A stretch of 64,000 nucleotides of DNA from Streptomyces rubradiris (GTDB taxonomy: Bacteria; Actinomycetota; Actinomycetes; Streptomycetales; Streptomycetaceae). The stretch covers positions 3,038,001 through 3,102,000 of the forward strand of contig NZ_BNEA01000015.1 of NCBI RefSeq assembly GCF_016860525.1, read 5' to 3'. The position numbers and the translations under genes were made by a program. Positions 44,218 to 53,300 of the stretch are shown here, one piece after another. Every line of letters begins with the position of its first letter. Position 1 is the first letter of the stretch. The notes under the pieces are model-generated. The model saw only the letters and a list, made by a program, of their open reading frames with translations. It ran no database searches and was not told the DNA's origin.

Positions 44218-45449
44218 TCCTTCCGCCGCCGGAAGGTCACCGCTGCCCGGCCGGTGCCCCGGTGGGAGGGCTGCTGTCCCGCCTCGGCCAGCCCCAGCTC
44301 CGCCGCGAGCGCCCACAGCGCCTGCTTCACCGTGCTCCTGCCGTCGAGATCGTGCAGCCGTCCGGCGTCCACGACCCCTTGCAGCTCCTTGTAGGCGGCG
44401 GGTACGGCGGTCCGGGCGAGCGCGGTGCCGGTGATGCGCCGCACCAGCGCGGGCTGGATCTCCGCGCCGCGCGTGTGCCGGTTGACGACGACCGTGGTCT
44501 CCTCGGCCTTGCGGATCTGGAGCCGGTCCCACATCCGTACGGTGCGTTTGGCGGCGCGTACGGCGATCACGTCGGGGGTGGTGACCAGCAGCGCGGTGTC
44601 GGCCGTCTCGACGGCCGCCGCGCCGGCGCCGCTCAGCTGGGCGCCGCAGTCCACGACGACGGCCTCGTAGCGCGAGCGCAGGGCGCCGACCAGTTGCCGG
44701 GCGGCCCGCTCGGTGACCTCCTCGCCGCGTTCGCCCTCGGCGGGCGCGAGGAGCAGGGCGAGCCCGGTGTCGTGGCGGAAGACGGCGTCGGCCAGGACGC
44801 GCGGCGAGATGTCGGTGATGGCGGCGAGGTCGGCCACCGACCGGCGGAACTGGACGTCCAGGTAGGAGGCGATGTCGCCGCTCTGCAGGTCCAGGTCGAC
44901 CAGCGCGGTGGCGCGGCCGGCGGCCTGGGCGGCGAGGGCCAGCTGGACGGCGGTCAGGGTGGCGCCGGTGCCGCCCTTGGCGCCGCTGACCGTGACGACG
45001 GTGCCCCCGGGCCCGGCGGGCGTCTCGGCGCCGTGCCCGAGGTGGCGTCGTACCCCCGCCGACCACTGGGCGACGGCCTGCACCCGGCCGGCCAGTTCCT
45101 CGTACGACAGCGGGAGCCCGACCAGGCCGCGGGCGCCGGAGTCCATGGCGGCGGCGAACAGGCCGGGGCTCGCGTCGCTGGTGACGAGGACGACGCCGGC
45201 GGCCGGGAACCGCAGGGCGACCTCGCGGATCAGCTCCAGGGCCGGTACGGGGCCGATGCGTTCGTGGACGACGACGACCTCGGGCAGTTCCTCGACCGAC
45301 TCGGCGGCCAGCCGGGCGAGGGTGTCCACCAGCTGGGTGGAGTCGGTGACCGGGGGCTGCGGTTCGGCGTCGGGAAGCTGGCTGAGCAGGGTGGTGAGGG
45401 AGCGGACGGCGTCCGGGTCCGCGCCGGCCGGGAGGATCCTGGTGGGCAT
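44214..45449 (-). CDS. cpaE: CpaE/TadZ/Ssd-like MinD-superfamily protein
   Basis: 411 residues. An N-terminal pseudo-receiver-like domain (about 1-135: VVVVHERIGPVPALELIREVALRFP..VLVTSDASPGLFAAAMDSGARGLVGLPLSYEEL) precedes a ParA/MinD-type domain with AKGGTGAT (157-164), DLDLQSGDIASYLDV and AVVVDCGAQLSG. The P-loop Lys of GKT is Ala, as in many Ssd/CpaE proteins, so ATP hydrolysis may be weak. It likely places the pilus machine at the pole or septum. It ends in FRRRKE overlapping the next start. Confidence 0.9.
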   Translation of the reverse strand: MPTRILPAGADPDAVRSLTTLLSQLPDAEPQPPVTDSTQLVDTLARLAAESVEELPEVVVVHERIGPVPALELIREVALRFPAAGVVLVTSDASPGLFAAAMDSGARGLVGLPLSYEELAGRVQAVAQWSAGVRRHLGHGAETPAGPGGTVVTVSGAKGGTGATLTAVQLALAAQAAGRATALVDLDLQSGDIASYLDVQFRRSVADLAAITDISPRVLADAVFRHDTGLALLLAPAEGERGEEVTERAARQLVGALRSRYEAVVVDCGAQLSGAGAAAVETADTALLVTTPDVIAVRAAKRTVRMWDRLQIRKAEETTVVVNRHTRGAEIQPALVRRITGTALARTAVPAAYKELQGVVDAGRLHDLDGRSTVKQALWALAAELGLAEAGQQPSHRGTGRAAVTFRRRKE

Positions 45450-45458
45450 GGCCGCCTC

Positions 45459-46163
45459 TCACTTGTCCGTCGCGAGTTCGTAGGTGCGGTCCTGGTCGGG
45501 GACGCTGGTCTCGCTGCCGGGGGCGACGAGCGCGAGCCGGACGCGCTGGGCGAAGGACTCCGCGTAGGTGATGCGCTGGGCGTCGAGGGTGGACAGCGCG
45601 AAGGTGATGGGGACGGCGTCGGTGGGCCGGCGGCGGCTGTCGTCGTCGGGGTCGAGGGCGGTGATCCGGCCGACGTCGAGGACCCGGGCGTTGGTGACGA
45701 TGACCTTCGACTGGTCGGGGTCGCCCTCCTTGCGTCCCTCGAAAGTGGCGTAGACGTTGACGCGCGAGCCGGGGGTGATCTTCCCGGCCACGCCGGTCGC
45801 CGCGTCGACCATGATGGCGACCTCCTGCTGGCCGGGCTGGAGGGCGGGCCGGTCCACGATCATGTCGGTCTGGAGCAGGGAGCCCGCGCGCAGGGTGGTC
45901 ACGGCGATCTTGCCGCGGATCTGCGCCAGGTCGGTGACGGCGTTGCCGGACAGCCACCGCCTGGGCATCTCGACCTTCTCGAACTGGTCCGCGTCCAGGG
46001 TGGTGTACGGCTTCACCTCGGACCTGACCCGGTAGGCGGTGGTCTCGGGGCCGACCTTGGTGTTCACGTCGTGGACGAAGGAGAGCACGCCGGCGAACGC
46101 GCCCAGCGCGCACAGGGCCGACAGGATCAGCAGTAACACGCCGCGGCGCTGACGGGAGTTCAT
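45459..46163 (-). CDS. cpaB: CpaB/RcpC-like pilus assembly protein
   Basis: 234 residues. N-terminal TM helix (RGVLLLILSALCALGAFAGVLSFV), then a SAF-type beta-clip domain (KPYTTLDADQFEKVEMPRRWLSGNAVTDLAQIRGKIAVTTLRAGSLLQTDMI) and the RcpC domain (EVAIMVDAATGVAGKITPGSRVNVYATFEG). Codon 10 is TTA, a rare codon read by bldA tRNA, placed early in the operon. Confidence 0.92.
   Translation of the reverse strand: MNSRQRRGVLLLILSALCALGAFAGVLSFVHDVNTKVGPETTAYRVRSEVKPYTTLDADQFEKVEMPRRWLSGNAVTDLAQIRGKIAVTTLRAGSLLQTDMIVDRPALQPGQQEVAIMVDAATGVAGKITPGSRVNVYATFEGRKEGDPDQSKVIVTNARVLDVGRITALDPDDDSRRRPTDAVPITFALSTLDAQRITYAESFAQRVRLALVAPGSETSVPDQDRTYELATDK
46134..46136 (-). promoter_or_regulatory. TTA codon (bldA-dependent) near the start of cpaB
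   Basis: Codon 10 of cpaB is TTA on the coding strand. In Streptomyces TTA codons are read only by the bldA tRNA, which accumulates late in development, so translation of this Tad operon probably rises with differentiation. Confidence 0.85.
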
Positions 46164-46222
46164 GGACCGTGCTACCTCATCGGGGGAATCGACTCGAGCG
46201 GGACGGGTCAGGTTCGCGCAGG

Positions 46223-47077
46223 TCAGGCGGGCGTTCGCGATTCCAGGGCGCGGGGTGACGCAGGGTCTTGGGCGGTGGCCCGGCAGAAGACGCAGCGGTC
46301 GCCGATGACGTCGAGGCCGCACCAGTGACAGCGGGTCTGCCGTACGGAGGTGACCAGTTGGTAGAGGACGGACAGGTCGGCGAGGTAGCCGCAGAACTCG
46401 ACCAGGCGGCCGGTCCCCCACCACAGCGGGGACTCGGCGGGCAGCGGGGCCTCGCGCAGTCCGTGCACGCCCCACCGGGTGCCGAGGCCGGCGACCCAGT
46501 CGCTGTGCGACTGCCCCTGGGCGACCAGCATCCAGGTGCCGAACTCCGGCCCCTTCAGGGTGGCTTCGGGGCCGACCCGGACCACTTGCGGTTCGGGGTG
46601 GGCGAGGACGGCGAACTGGCTGCCGGGCACCCATGACCTGGCGTGCGCCTTCAGCCCGACCGGGACCCGGTCCAGCCGGGCGACCGAGCCGAGGACGGCG
46701 CCGGCGTGGATGTAGTGGGTGAGCAGCCGTCCGGCGCAGGCGAGCACGCCCGGGCTCAGGTCGCAGGAGGCGAGCTGGCGCAACTGCCGGGCCAGGACGG
46801 CGACGCCGAGCGGGGGCAGGGCGGGCCGGAACAGGGCGACGCGGTCGCTCTCCAGCAGCGCGCGCAGGGTGTGCAGCCGCCGGACGACCGGCTCCGGGGT
46901 GGCCTCGGAACAGACGACGACCACGTATCCGTGCTGCTCGGTGAGCCGGTGGAGTCCGGCGAGGCCCTCGTCCAGCGGCCCGCGGTCGAGTCCGGTCAGC
47001 ACGACGGCGGGCACGGTCCGCTCGTCCTGCGCCGGCAGCGCCATGTCGGCGCTGGTCACGGCAATGGCTGTTGGCAC
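46223..47077 (-). CDS. Conserved hypothetical protein with C-terminal zinc ribbon, head of the Tad operon
   Basis: 284 residues from GTG 47077 (GGAGAG lies six bases upstream); an ATG at 47146 is in frame but lacks a ribosome site. No family is recognised for the body, which contains VVLTGLDRGPLDEGLAGLHRLTEQHGYVVVVCSEATPEPV and VGLKAHARSWVPGSQFAVLAHPEPQVVRVG. The end is a treble-clef-like zinc ribbon, CHWCGLDVIGDRCVFC. Found at this position beside Tad genes in streptomycetes as far as I recall. Role unknown. Confidence 0.75.
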   Translation of the reverse strand: MPTAIAVTSADMALPAQDERTVPAVVLTGLDRGPLDEGLAGLHRLTEQHGYVVVVCSEATPEPVVRRLHTLRALLESDRVALFRPALPPLGVAVLARQLRQLASCDLSPGVLACAGRLLTHYIHAGAVLGSVARLDRVPVGLKAHARSWVPGSQFAVLAHPEPQVVRVGPEATLKGPEFGTWMLVAQGQSHSDWVAGLGTRWGVHGLREAPLPAESPLWWGTGRLVEFCGYLADLSVLYQLVTSVRQTRCHWCGLDVIGDRCVFCRATAQDPASPRALESRTPA

Positions 47078-47279
47078 GCGCAGCTCTCCGCTCTTCACAT
47101 CCGTCGGCCCACCGGGGGTCACTCCGGTGCGCCGGGACGACTTCATTGCGTGACTACCCGAGCACTGTATCCACGGCCGTATGACCGGGAGAACAGCGTG
47201 AGGCAAGCCGGTGGGGAACTCTCCCGCCGCAAGCCCCGCCAAACCAGGACAGGTTGAGCGGACGGCCCGGAACCAATCC

Positions 47280-47318
47280 GGTCTGGACCTCTTGACACCC
47301 CCGATTGGTCTGGACCAA
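47280..47318 (+). promoter_or_regulatory. Chitinase operator/promoter: two GGTCTGGACC repeats
   Basis: GGTCTGGACCT (47280-47290) and TTGGTCTGGACCAA (47305-47318, nearly palindromic) flank TTGACA at 47292-47297, which would be the -35 hexamer. The repeats match the direct-repeat and dre-like (DasR) elements described upstream of Streptomyces chitinase genes (consensus ACTGGTCTAGACCACT). Together they predict induction by N-acetylglucosamine/chitobiose via DasR. Confidence 0.75.
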
Positions 47319-47393
47319 CTTGTAGGGCGAGCGGTGGCCACCGTCCTCTCTCTCCCCACTCTCTCCCCGTCCGACTCCCCACCGGAGGCTTCA

Positions 47394-49112
47394 GTGGACC
47401 GCGCACCAGGCATACCCAGACCCACCGGACGACGCCTCGCGGCATGGTCCGCCGCCACCGCCCTGGCCCTCTCGGTCGCGGGCCTCGCCGCGGCCTCCCC
47501 CGCCTCGGCGGCGGACGTGAACAACGTGCGGAACGCGGGCTTCGAGTCGGGCCTCGCCGACTGGACGTGCACGGCCGGCAGCGGCGCGACGGTCACGTCC
47601 CCCGTGCACGGCGGCACCAGCGCCCTGAAGGCGACCCCGGCGGGCCAGGACACCGCGAAGTGCTCGCAGACGGTCGCCGTCAAGCCCAACTCGACGTACA
47701 CGCTGAGCGCGTGGGTCCAGGGCGGCTACACCTACCTGGGCGTGACGGGCACGGGCACCACGGACGTCTCCACCTGGACCCCGGACACGCCGTCCTGGAA
47801 GCAGCTCCAGACGTCGTTCACCACCGGCTCCTCCACCACCTCGGTCACGGTCTACACCCACGGCTGGTACGGGCAGGCGGCCTACTACGCCGACGACCTC
47901 TCCGTCTACGGCCCCGACGGCGGCGGGAGCGGCAACCCGAACCCGACGATCCCGGCGGCCCCGTCCGGCCTCGCCGTGTCCTCCGCGACATCCTCCTCGG
48001 TCTCCCTGTCCTGGTCGGCGGTGTCCGGTGCGACGGGCTACAACGTCTACCGCGACGGCACGAAGGTGACGGCGGTGTCGGGCACGTCGGCGACGGTGAC
48101 CGGCCTCGCGGCCTCGACGTCGTACTCCTTCCAGGTGACGGCGACCAACGCGGCGGGCGAGTCGGCGAAGTCGGCGGCGGTCAAGGGCACGACGACCGCC
48201 GGCTCGGGCGGCGGGGGCGGCGGCTCCCTGCCCAAGCACGCGGTGACCGGCTACTGGCAGAACTTCAACAACGGGGCCACGGTCCAGAAGCTGTCGGACG
48301 TCCCGGCGGCCTACGACATCATCGCGGTGTCCTTCGCGGACGCCACGTCCACGCCGGGAGCGGTGACCTTCAACCTGGACTCGGCCGGCCTCGGCGGCTA
48401 CACGGTCGACCAGTTCAAGGCGGACCTCAAGGCCAAGCAGGCGGCCGGCAAGAAGGTCATCATCTCGGTCGGCGGCGAGAAGGGCTCGGTGTCGGTCAAC
48501 GACGCCGCCTCGGCCACGAACTTCGCGAACTCCGTGTACGGCCTGATGCAGACGTACGGCTTCGACGGCGTCGACATCGACCTGGAGAACGGCCTGAACG
48601 CGACGTACATGACGCAGGCCCTGCGGTCGCTGTCGGCGAAGGCGGGCCCGTCCCTGATCATCACGATGGCCCCGCAGACGATCGACATGCAGTCGACGGC
48701 GAACTCCTACTTCCAGACGGCCCTGAATGTCAAGGACATCCTGACGGTCGTCAACATGCAGTACTACAACAGCGGTTCGATGCTGGGCTGTGACGGCAAG
48801 GTCTACAGCCAGGGCACGGTCGACTTCCTCAGCGCGCTGGCCTGCATCCAGCTGGAGGGCGGCCTGTCCCCGTCCCAGGTCGGCCTCGGCCTCCCCGCCT
48901 CCACCCGCGCGGCCGGCGGCGGCTACGTCTCCCCGACGGTCGTCAACAACGCTCTGGACTGCCTGACGAAGGCCGTCAACTGCGGCACCTTCAAGCCGTC
49001 CAAGACCTACCCCGACCTGCGCGGCGCGATGACCTGGTCCACCAACTGGGACGCGGCCTCGGGCAACGCCTGGTCCAACAGCGTGGGAGCCCACGTCCAC
49101 GCCCTGCCGTAA
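47394..49112 (+). CDS. Secreted GH18 chitinase with CBM and fibronectin type III domain
   Basis: 572 residues. Twin-arginine-like/Sec signal (GRRLAAWSAATALALSVAGLAAASPASA). A CBM16-like module (about 45-185: NNVRNAGFESGLADWTC.., ADDLSVYGP), an FN3 domain (about 190-285: PSGLAVSSATSSSVSLSWSAVSGATGYNVYRDG), then GH18 with the catalytic YGFDGVDIDLENG (DxxDxDxE) near residue 395. Cleaves chitin. GTG at 47394 follows GGAGG; the longer frame to 47211 crosses the promoter. Confidence 0.93.
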   Translation: MDRAPGIPRPTGRRLAAWSAATALALSVAGLAAASPASAADVNNVRNAGFESGLADWTCTAGSGATVTSPVHGGTSALKATPAGQDTAKCSQTVAVKPNSTYTLSAWVQGGYTYLGVTGTGTTDVSTWTPDTPSWKQLQTSFTTGSSTTSVTVYTHGWYGQAAYYADDLSVYGPDGGGSGNPNPTIPAAPSGLAVSSATSSSVSLSWSAVSGATGYNVYRDGTKVTAVSGTSATVTGLAASTSYSFQVTATNAAGESAKSAAVKGTTTAGSGGGGGGSLPKHAVTGYWQNFNNGATVQKLSDVPAAYDIIAVSFADATSTPGAVTFNLDSAGLGGYTVDQFKADLKAKQAAGKKVIISVGGEKGSVSVNDAASATNFANSVYGLMQTYGFDGVDIDLENGLNATYMTQALRSLSAKAGPSLIITMAPQTIDMQSTANSYFQTALNVKDILTVVNMQYYNSGSMLGCDGKVYSQGTVDFLSALACIQLEGGLSPSQVGLGLPASTRAAGGGYVSPTVVNNALDCLTKAVNCGTFKPSKTYPDLRGAMTWSTNWDAASGNAWSNSVGAHVHALP

Positions 49113-49132
49113 CCGACCCCGTCCCCTCCCCC

Positions 49133-49163
49133 GGCGCCCGGACCACCCCACGGTCCGGGCGCC
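49133..49163 (+). terminator. Chitinase terminator
   Basis: GGCGCCCGGACC and GGTCCGGGCGCC form a perfect 12-bp stem with a 7-base loop, 20 bases after the stop. Confidence 0.85.
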
Positions 49164-49252
49164 GACGCGTAAGCCCCTGGGGTGGCCGGTCTCGATCCCT
49201 CGGCCGGCTGTCGCGTTGGACCCGCTACGGGACGGGTGTGATGATCCCGGTC

Positions 49253-49735
49253 ATGTCCGAACACGGGGGAGAAACCGTCTCCGCGGAGCATGCGCGCAGG
49301 TCACGGCTGTACGACTACCTGGACCCACCCGGGCCCGGCCGGCCGGAGCAGGCCGAGGGGGCCGCACGCGGCAAGCGTGAGTTCGCGGTGCTGCTGGGCG
49401 AGTTCCGGCGTACGGCGGTGCTCGTGCCGGTGGACGAGGACGGCGCGCCTTTGACGGCGGATTTCGGTGGGGTGCGTTGGTTCTACGCGTTCTCGGACGA
49501 GGGTGCGTTGGCGCGTTTCGCTCTGGCGCGGGGTGAGGGTGCGCGTGAGTGGGTGTTTCAGCGGTGGCTGGGGGCGCGGTTGCTGGATGCGGCGGTGCCG
49601 GCGGTGGGGGTGCCGTGCGGGGTGGCGCTGGACTGTGCGGACGGTGAGGGCGGGATGCTCTTTCCTCCGGTGCGGGGGGTCGTGCCGGATGCGGTGGCGG
49701 TGGATGTCGACGGCGGGACGGGGGACGTCCGGTGA
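49253..49735 (+). CDS. SseB-like N-terminal-domain protein
   Basis: 160 residues. The SseB N-terminal fold is suggested by KREFAVLLGEFRRTAVLVPVDEDG, FGGVRWFYAFSDEGALARFALARGE and DAAVPAVGVPCGVALDCADGEGGMLFPPV. In actinobacteria SseB-domain proteins accompany type VII-secreted and polymorphic toxins. The ATG at 49253 has a GATGAT 8 bases before and may be leaderless. It overlaps the next gene by GTGA. Confidence 0.75.
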   Translation: MSEHGGETVSAEHARRSRLYDYLDPPGPGRPEQAEGAARGKREFAVLLGEFRRTAVLVPVDEDGAPLTADFGGVRWFYAFSDEGALARFALARGEGAREWVFQRWLGARLLDAAVPAVGVPCGVALDCADGEGGMLFPPVRGVVPDAVAVDVDGGTGDVR

Positions 49736-50382
49736 GCGGTGGCGGGGGCAAGGACCTGGCGACGCGGGGTCTGGATCTGATCGCGAAGGGTCTGACCGAG
49801 GCGTTGGGGGAGTTGCGGGAGCTGGGTATGGCCGGGGAGGCGGGGGCCGGGCGTGGTTTCGGTGATGTCGCGTTGTCCGGTCTGGAGCTGGGACATGAGG
49901 GGTTGACGGGCGAGTTCTCGTCGTTTTGTGAGCGGTGGGAGTGGGGGGTGCGGGCGCTGGTCGCCGAGGGCAACGCCTTCGCGGAGAAGGCGGGGCTGGC
50001 GGCGGGCACGTACTACGAGACGGACCAGTATGTGAAGGGTGCCTTCAAGGTCGCCGTGAACGCGTCCGTCGGGAATCCGTACGCCTCCGAGGAGGAGGTG
50101 CAGAAGATGGGCTGGGGGGAGATCGCCGCATCGGGCGGGGGTACGGACTACAGCGGGGAGTCGTTCCGCCAGGCGTGGGCGAACAGTGAGCAGGGCTGGA
50201 AGGACGCGGCCCGTGATGCGCTGACCTCGCGCTCCTCGGTTGTGCCGGGCGTGGGACCGGCCGACGTGGCGGGTGCTGTCGGTGTCTCGCGGGAGCGTTA
50301 CGACCAGATGCTGGACGAGGCGTTCGGTCCCTCTGCCGAGGCCCGCGCCGAAGCTGCCGGGCAGCAGGGCCAGGAGGGCTGA
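49732..50382 (+). CDS. Small helical protein of the Rhs toxin locus
   Basis: 216 residues, GTG start inside the previous stop. No family is recognised by name. The N-terminal half is helical (LATRGLDLIAKGLTEALGELRELG.., FCERWEWGVRALVAEGNAFAEKAGLAAGTYYETDQYVKGAF) with a Trp-x-x-Gly turn like WXG100 relatives. It ends within the TGATG overlap of the Rhs gene, so the two are co-translated. Probably an export partner or chaperone of the Rhs toxin; inferred from context. Confidence 0.65.
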   Translation: MSGGGGKDLATRGLDLIAKGLTEALGELRELGMAGEAGAGRGFGDVALSGLELGHEGLTGEFSSFCERWEWGVRALVAEGNAFAEKAGLAAGTYYETDQYVKGAFKVAVNASVGNPYASEEEVQKMGWGEIAASGGGTDYSGESFRQAWANSEQGWKDAARDALTSRSSVVPGVGPADVAGAVGVSRERYDQMLDEAFGPSAEARAEAAGQQGQEG

Positions 50383-53300
50383 TGGGGATCGGGGATGTGA
50401 CCAACAAGCTCCTCAGCGGCGGGGAGGATCTGGTCGACCGGGGCAAGAAGCTCGTCGGCAAGGGCGTGGACTACACGACGGACAAGATCGGTGACGGTCT
50501 GGACTACGTCGGGGCGCACAAGTGGGCCGATGTGGTGGAGGACTGGGGCGACGGGGTCGCCTCCGATCTGGGGGCGACCCCGGGTGAGCAGCAGCTCGGT
50601 GAGAGTGAGGAGGCCAACGAGCTCGTCCACGGCAACCCGGCCAAGATCCGGCAGAGCGCGAAGCACCTGCGGGACTTCCACAGCGCCTTCGACAAGGTCG
50701 GCCAGGGCTTGAAGAAGGTCGACTCCTCCGGCTGGAGGGGTGAGGGCGGGGACGCGTTCCGGGAGAAGTTCGGTGTGCACCCGGTCAAGTGGGCGCAGGC
50801 CGCCCAGGCGTGTGAGACGGCGGCCGGCGCGTTGGAGTCGTACGCCGACACGGTGAAGTGGGCGCAAGGACAGGCCGAGGAAGCCGTGCGCCTGTACAAG
50901 AAGGGCGTGAAGGCGTCCAAGGAGGCGTTCGAGGCCCACAAGGAGAAGGTCGCCGCCTACAACGAGAAGGCGCAGGCGGGCGAGGACCCCGGCCCCCGGC
51001 CCGCCGAGTTCCAGGACCCGGGCAAGGCCGATGTCCAGGCCGCGCTCCATCAGCTGGCCCAGGCCCGCAAGCAGCGCAACACCGCCGCCGCCGAAGCCCA
51101 GGGCAAGGTCAGGACGGCTCTCGCGCATGCTCCGGCCGAGCCCCCGCCGCTGGACCGCATCAAGAACAACCTGTCCGACGGTGTCCTGTCCGCCGGCATC
51201 GAGCTGACCCACTTCGCCGGGGGCGTCGTCAAGGGCACGGCCGGCCTGGGCACCTTCGTCCGCGGCCTGAACCCCATCGACCCCTACAACCTCAACCACC
51301 CCGCCGCGTACATGCAGAACGTCAGCATGACGCTCTCGGGGCTGGTCTCCACCGCCGCCCACCCCGAACGCACCGCCAAGACCATGTGGGACGAGTTCCG
51401 CAAGGACCCCTCCGAATCCGGCGGCCGGTTCCTGCCCGAACTCCTCGGCACCAAGGGCCTCGGCGCGGAAGCGGGGCTGGCCAGAGAGGCGGCGGGCCTG
51501 ACCCGGAAGGCCGCGCAGACGGCGACCCGGGAGACCCGGGCCGGGGCGGAGAAGGCGGCGGGGGACTCGGCCCGGGGCACTGTCGAGAACGACCCGCCGA
51601 AGCACTCGCACGACCAGAACAGCACCAAGGGCTGCGGCGACCCGGTCAACGTGGCCACCGGCAAGATGTACCTGTCACAGACGGACGTGACCCTCCCCGG
51701 CGTACTCCCCCTGCTGCTGACCCGCCGGGTGGAGTCCGGTTACCACCTTGGCCGCTGGTTCGGCCCCTCCTGGTCCTCCACCCTGGACGAGCGCCTGGAG
51801 ATCGACGCGGAGGGAGTCGTCTACGTAACGGAGGACGGCCTCCTCCTCCCGTACCCCCACCCGGCACCCGGCCTGCCCACCCTGGCGAGCCACGGCCCCC
51901 GCCTGCCCCTGGACCGGGTGGACGGCGGCTACACGATCACGGACCCGCACACCGGCCGGGTACGCCACTTCGCCGACCGAGGCCCGGACCTCGCCGTCCT
52001 GGAGCAGATCGACGACCGCAACGGCAACTGGATCACCTTCGAGTACGACACCGAGGGCACCCCGCTCGGGGTATACACGAGCGCCGGCCAAGGCGTCCGC
52101 ATCACCACCGCCTCGAACCGCGTCACGGCGTACCACCTGACCGCGACCGGCGAGGAACTGAAGCGCTTCGGCTACACGGACGGCAACCTCACGGAGGTCG
52201 TGAACTCCTCCGGTCTGCCGCTCCGCTTCACGTACGACGAAGCCGGCCGCGTCACGTCCTGGACGGACACGAACGACCGCGGCTACATCTACGAGTACGA
52301 CGACCAGGACCGCTGCGTCGCGGAGGCCGGCGAGGCGGGCCACATGGCCCTGCGCCTGAGCTACGGCGACCCGGACCCGGAGACGGGCCTGCGGACGACC
52401 ACGGTGACGACGGCCGAGGGACACATCCGTCGCTACCTGGTCAACGACGCCTGGCAGGTGGTCGCGGAGACCGACCCGCTGGGCGCGACCACCCACTACC
52501 GCCGGGACCGCCACCACCGTCTGCTGTCCACGACGGACCCGTTGGGCCACACGACGGCGTTCGAGTACGACGAGACGGGCAACGTCACCCGTGCGATCCG
52601 CCCGGACGGCCGCGAGACGAGGGCCGAGTACAACGCTCTCGGCCTGCCGGTGAAGGTGGTGAACCCGGACGGCACGGTGTTCCACCAGACCTACGACGAT
52701 CGGGGCAACCGCACGTCGGTGACGGACCCGGCCGGCCAGACGACCCGCTTCACCTACACGGAGGCGGGCCACCTGACCTCGGTGACGGACCCGTTAGGCA
52801 ACACCACCACGGTCGTCTGCGACCGCACGGGCCTCCCCGTGCAGATGACAAACCCCCTGGGCGCGACCACCCACTACGAACGCAACGCCCTCGGCCTCCC
52901 GACAGCGATCACGGACCCACTCGGCGGTGTCTCCCGTCTGGAGTGGTCGGTCGAAGGACAGCTGACCCGCCGCACGGCCCCCGACGGCACCACGGAGACG
53001 TGGACGTACGACGGCGAGGGCAACTGCACCACCCACACCGACCCCCTCGGCGGCGTCACCCGCTTCGAGTACACCCACTTCGACCTGCTGTCGGCCCGCA
53101 CGGGCCCGGACGGCGTCCGCTACGAGTTCGCTCACGACACCGAGTTACGTCTGACCAAGGTCACCAACCCGCAGGGCCTGACCTGGACGTACGAGTACGA
53201 CCCCGCAGGCCACCTGGCTCGGGAGACGGACTTCGACGGCCGGACCTTGACGTACGAGTACGACCCGGCAGGCCGCTTGGCGGCACGACGGAACACACTC

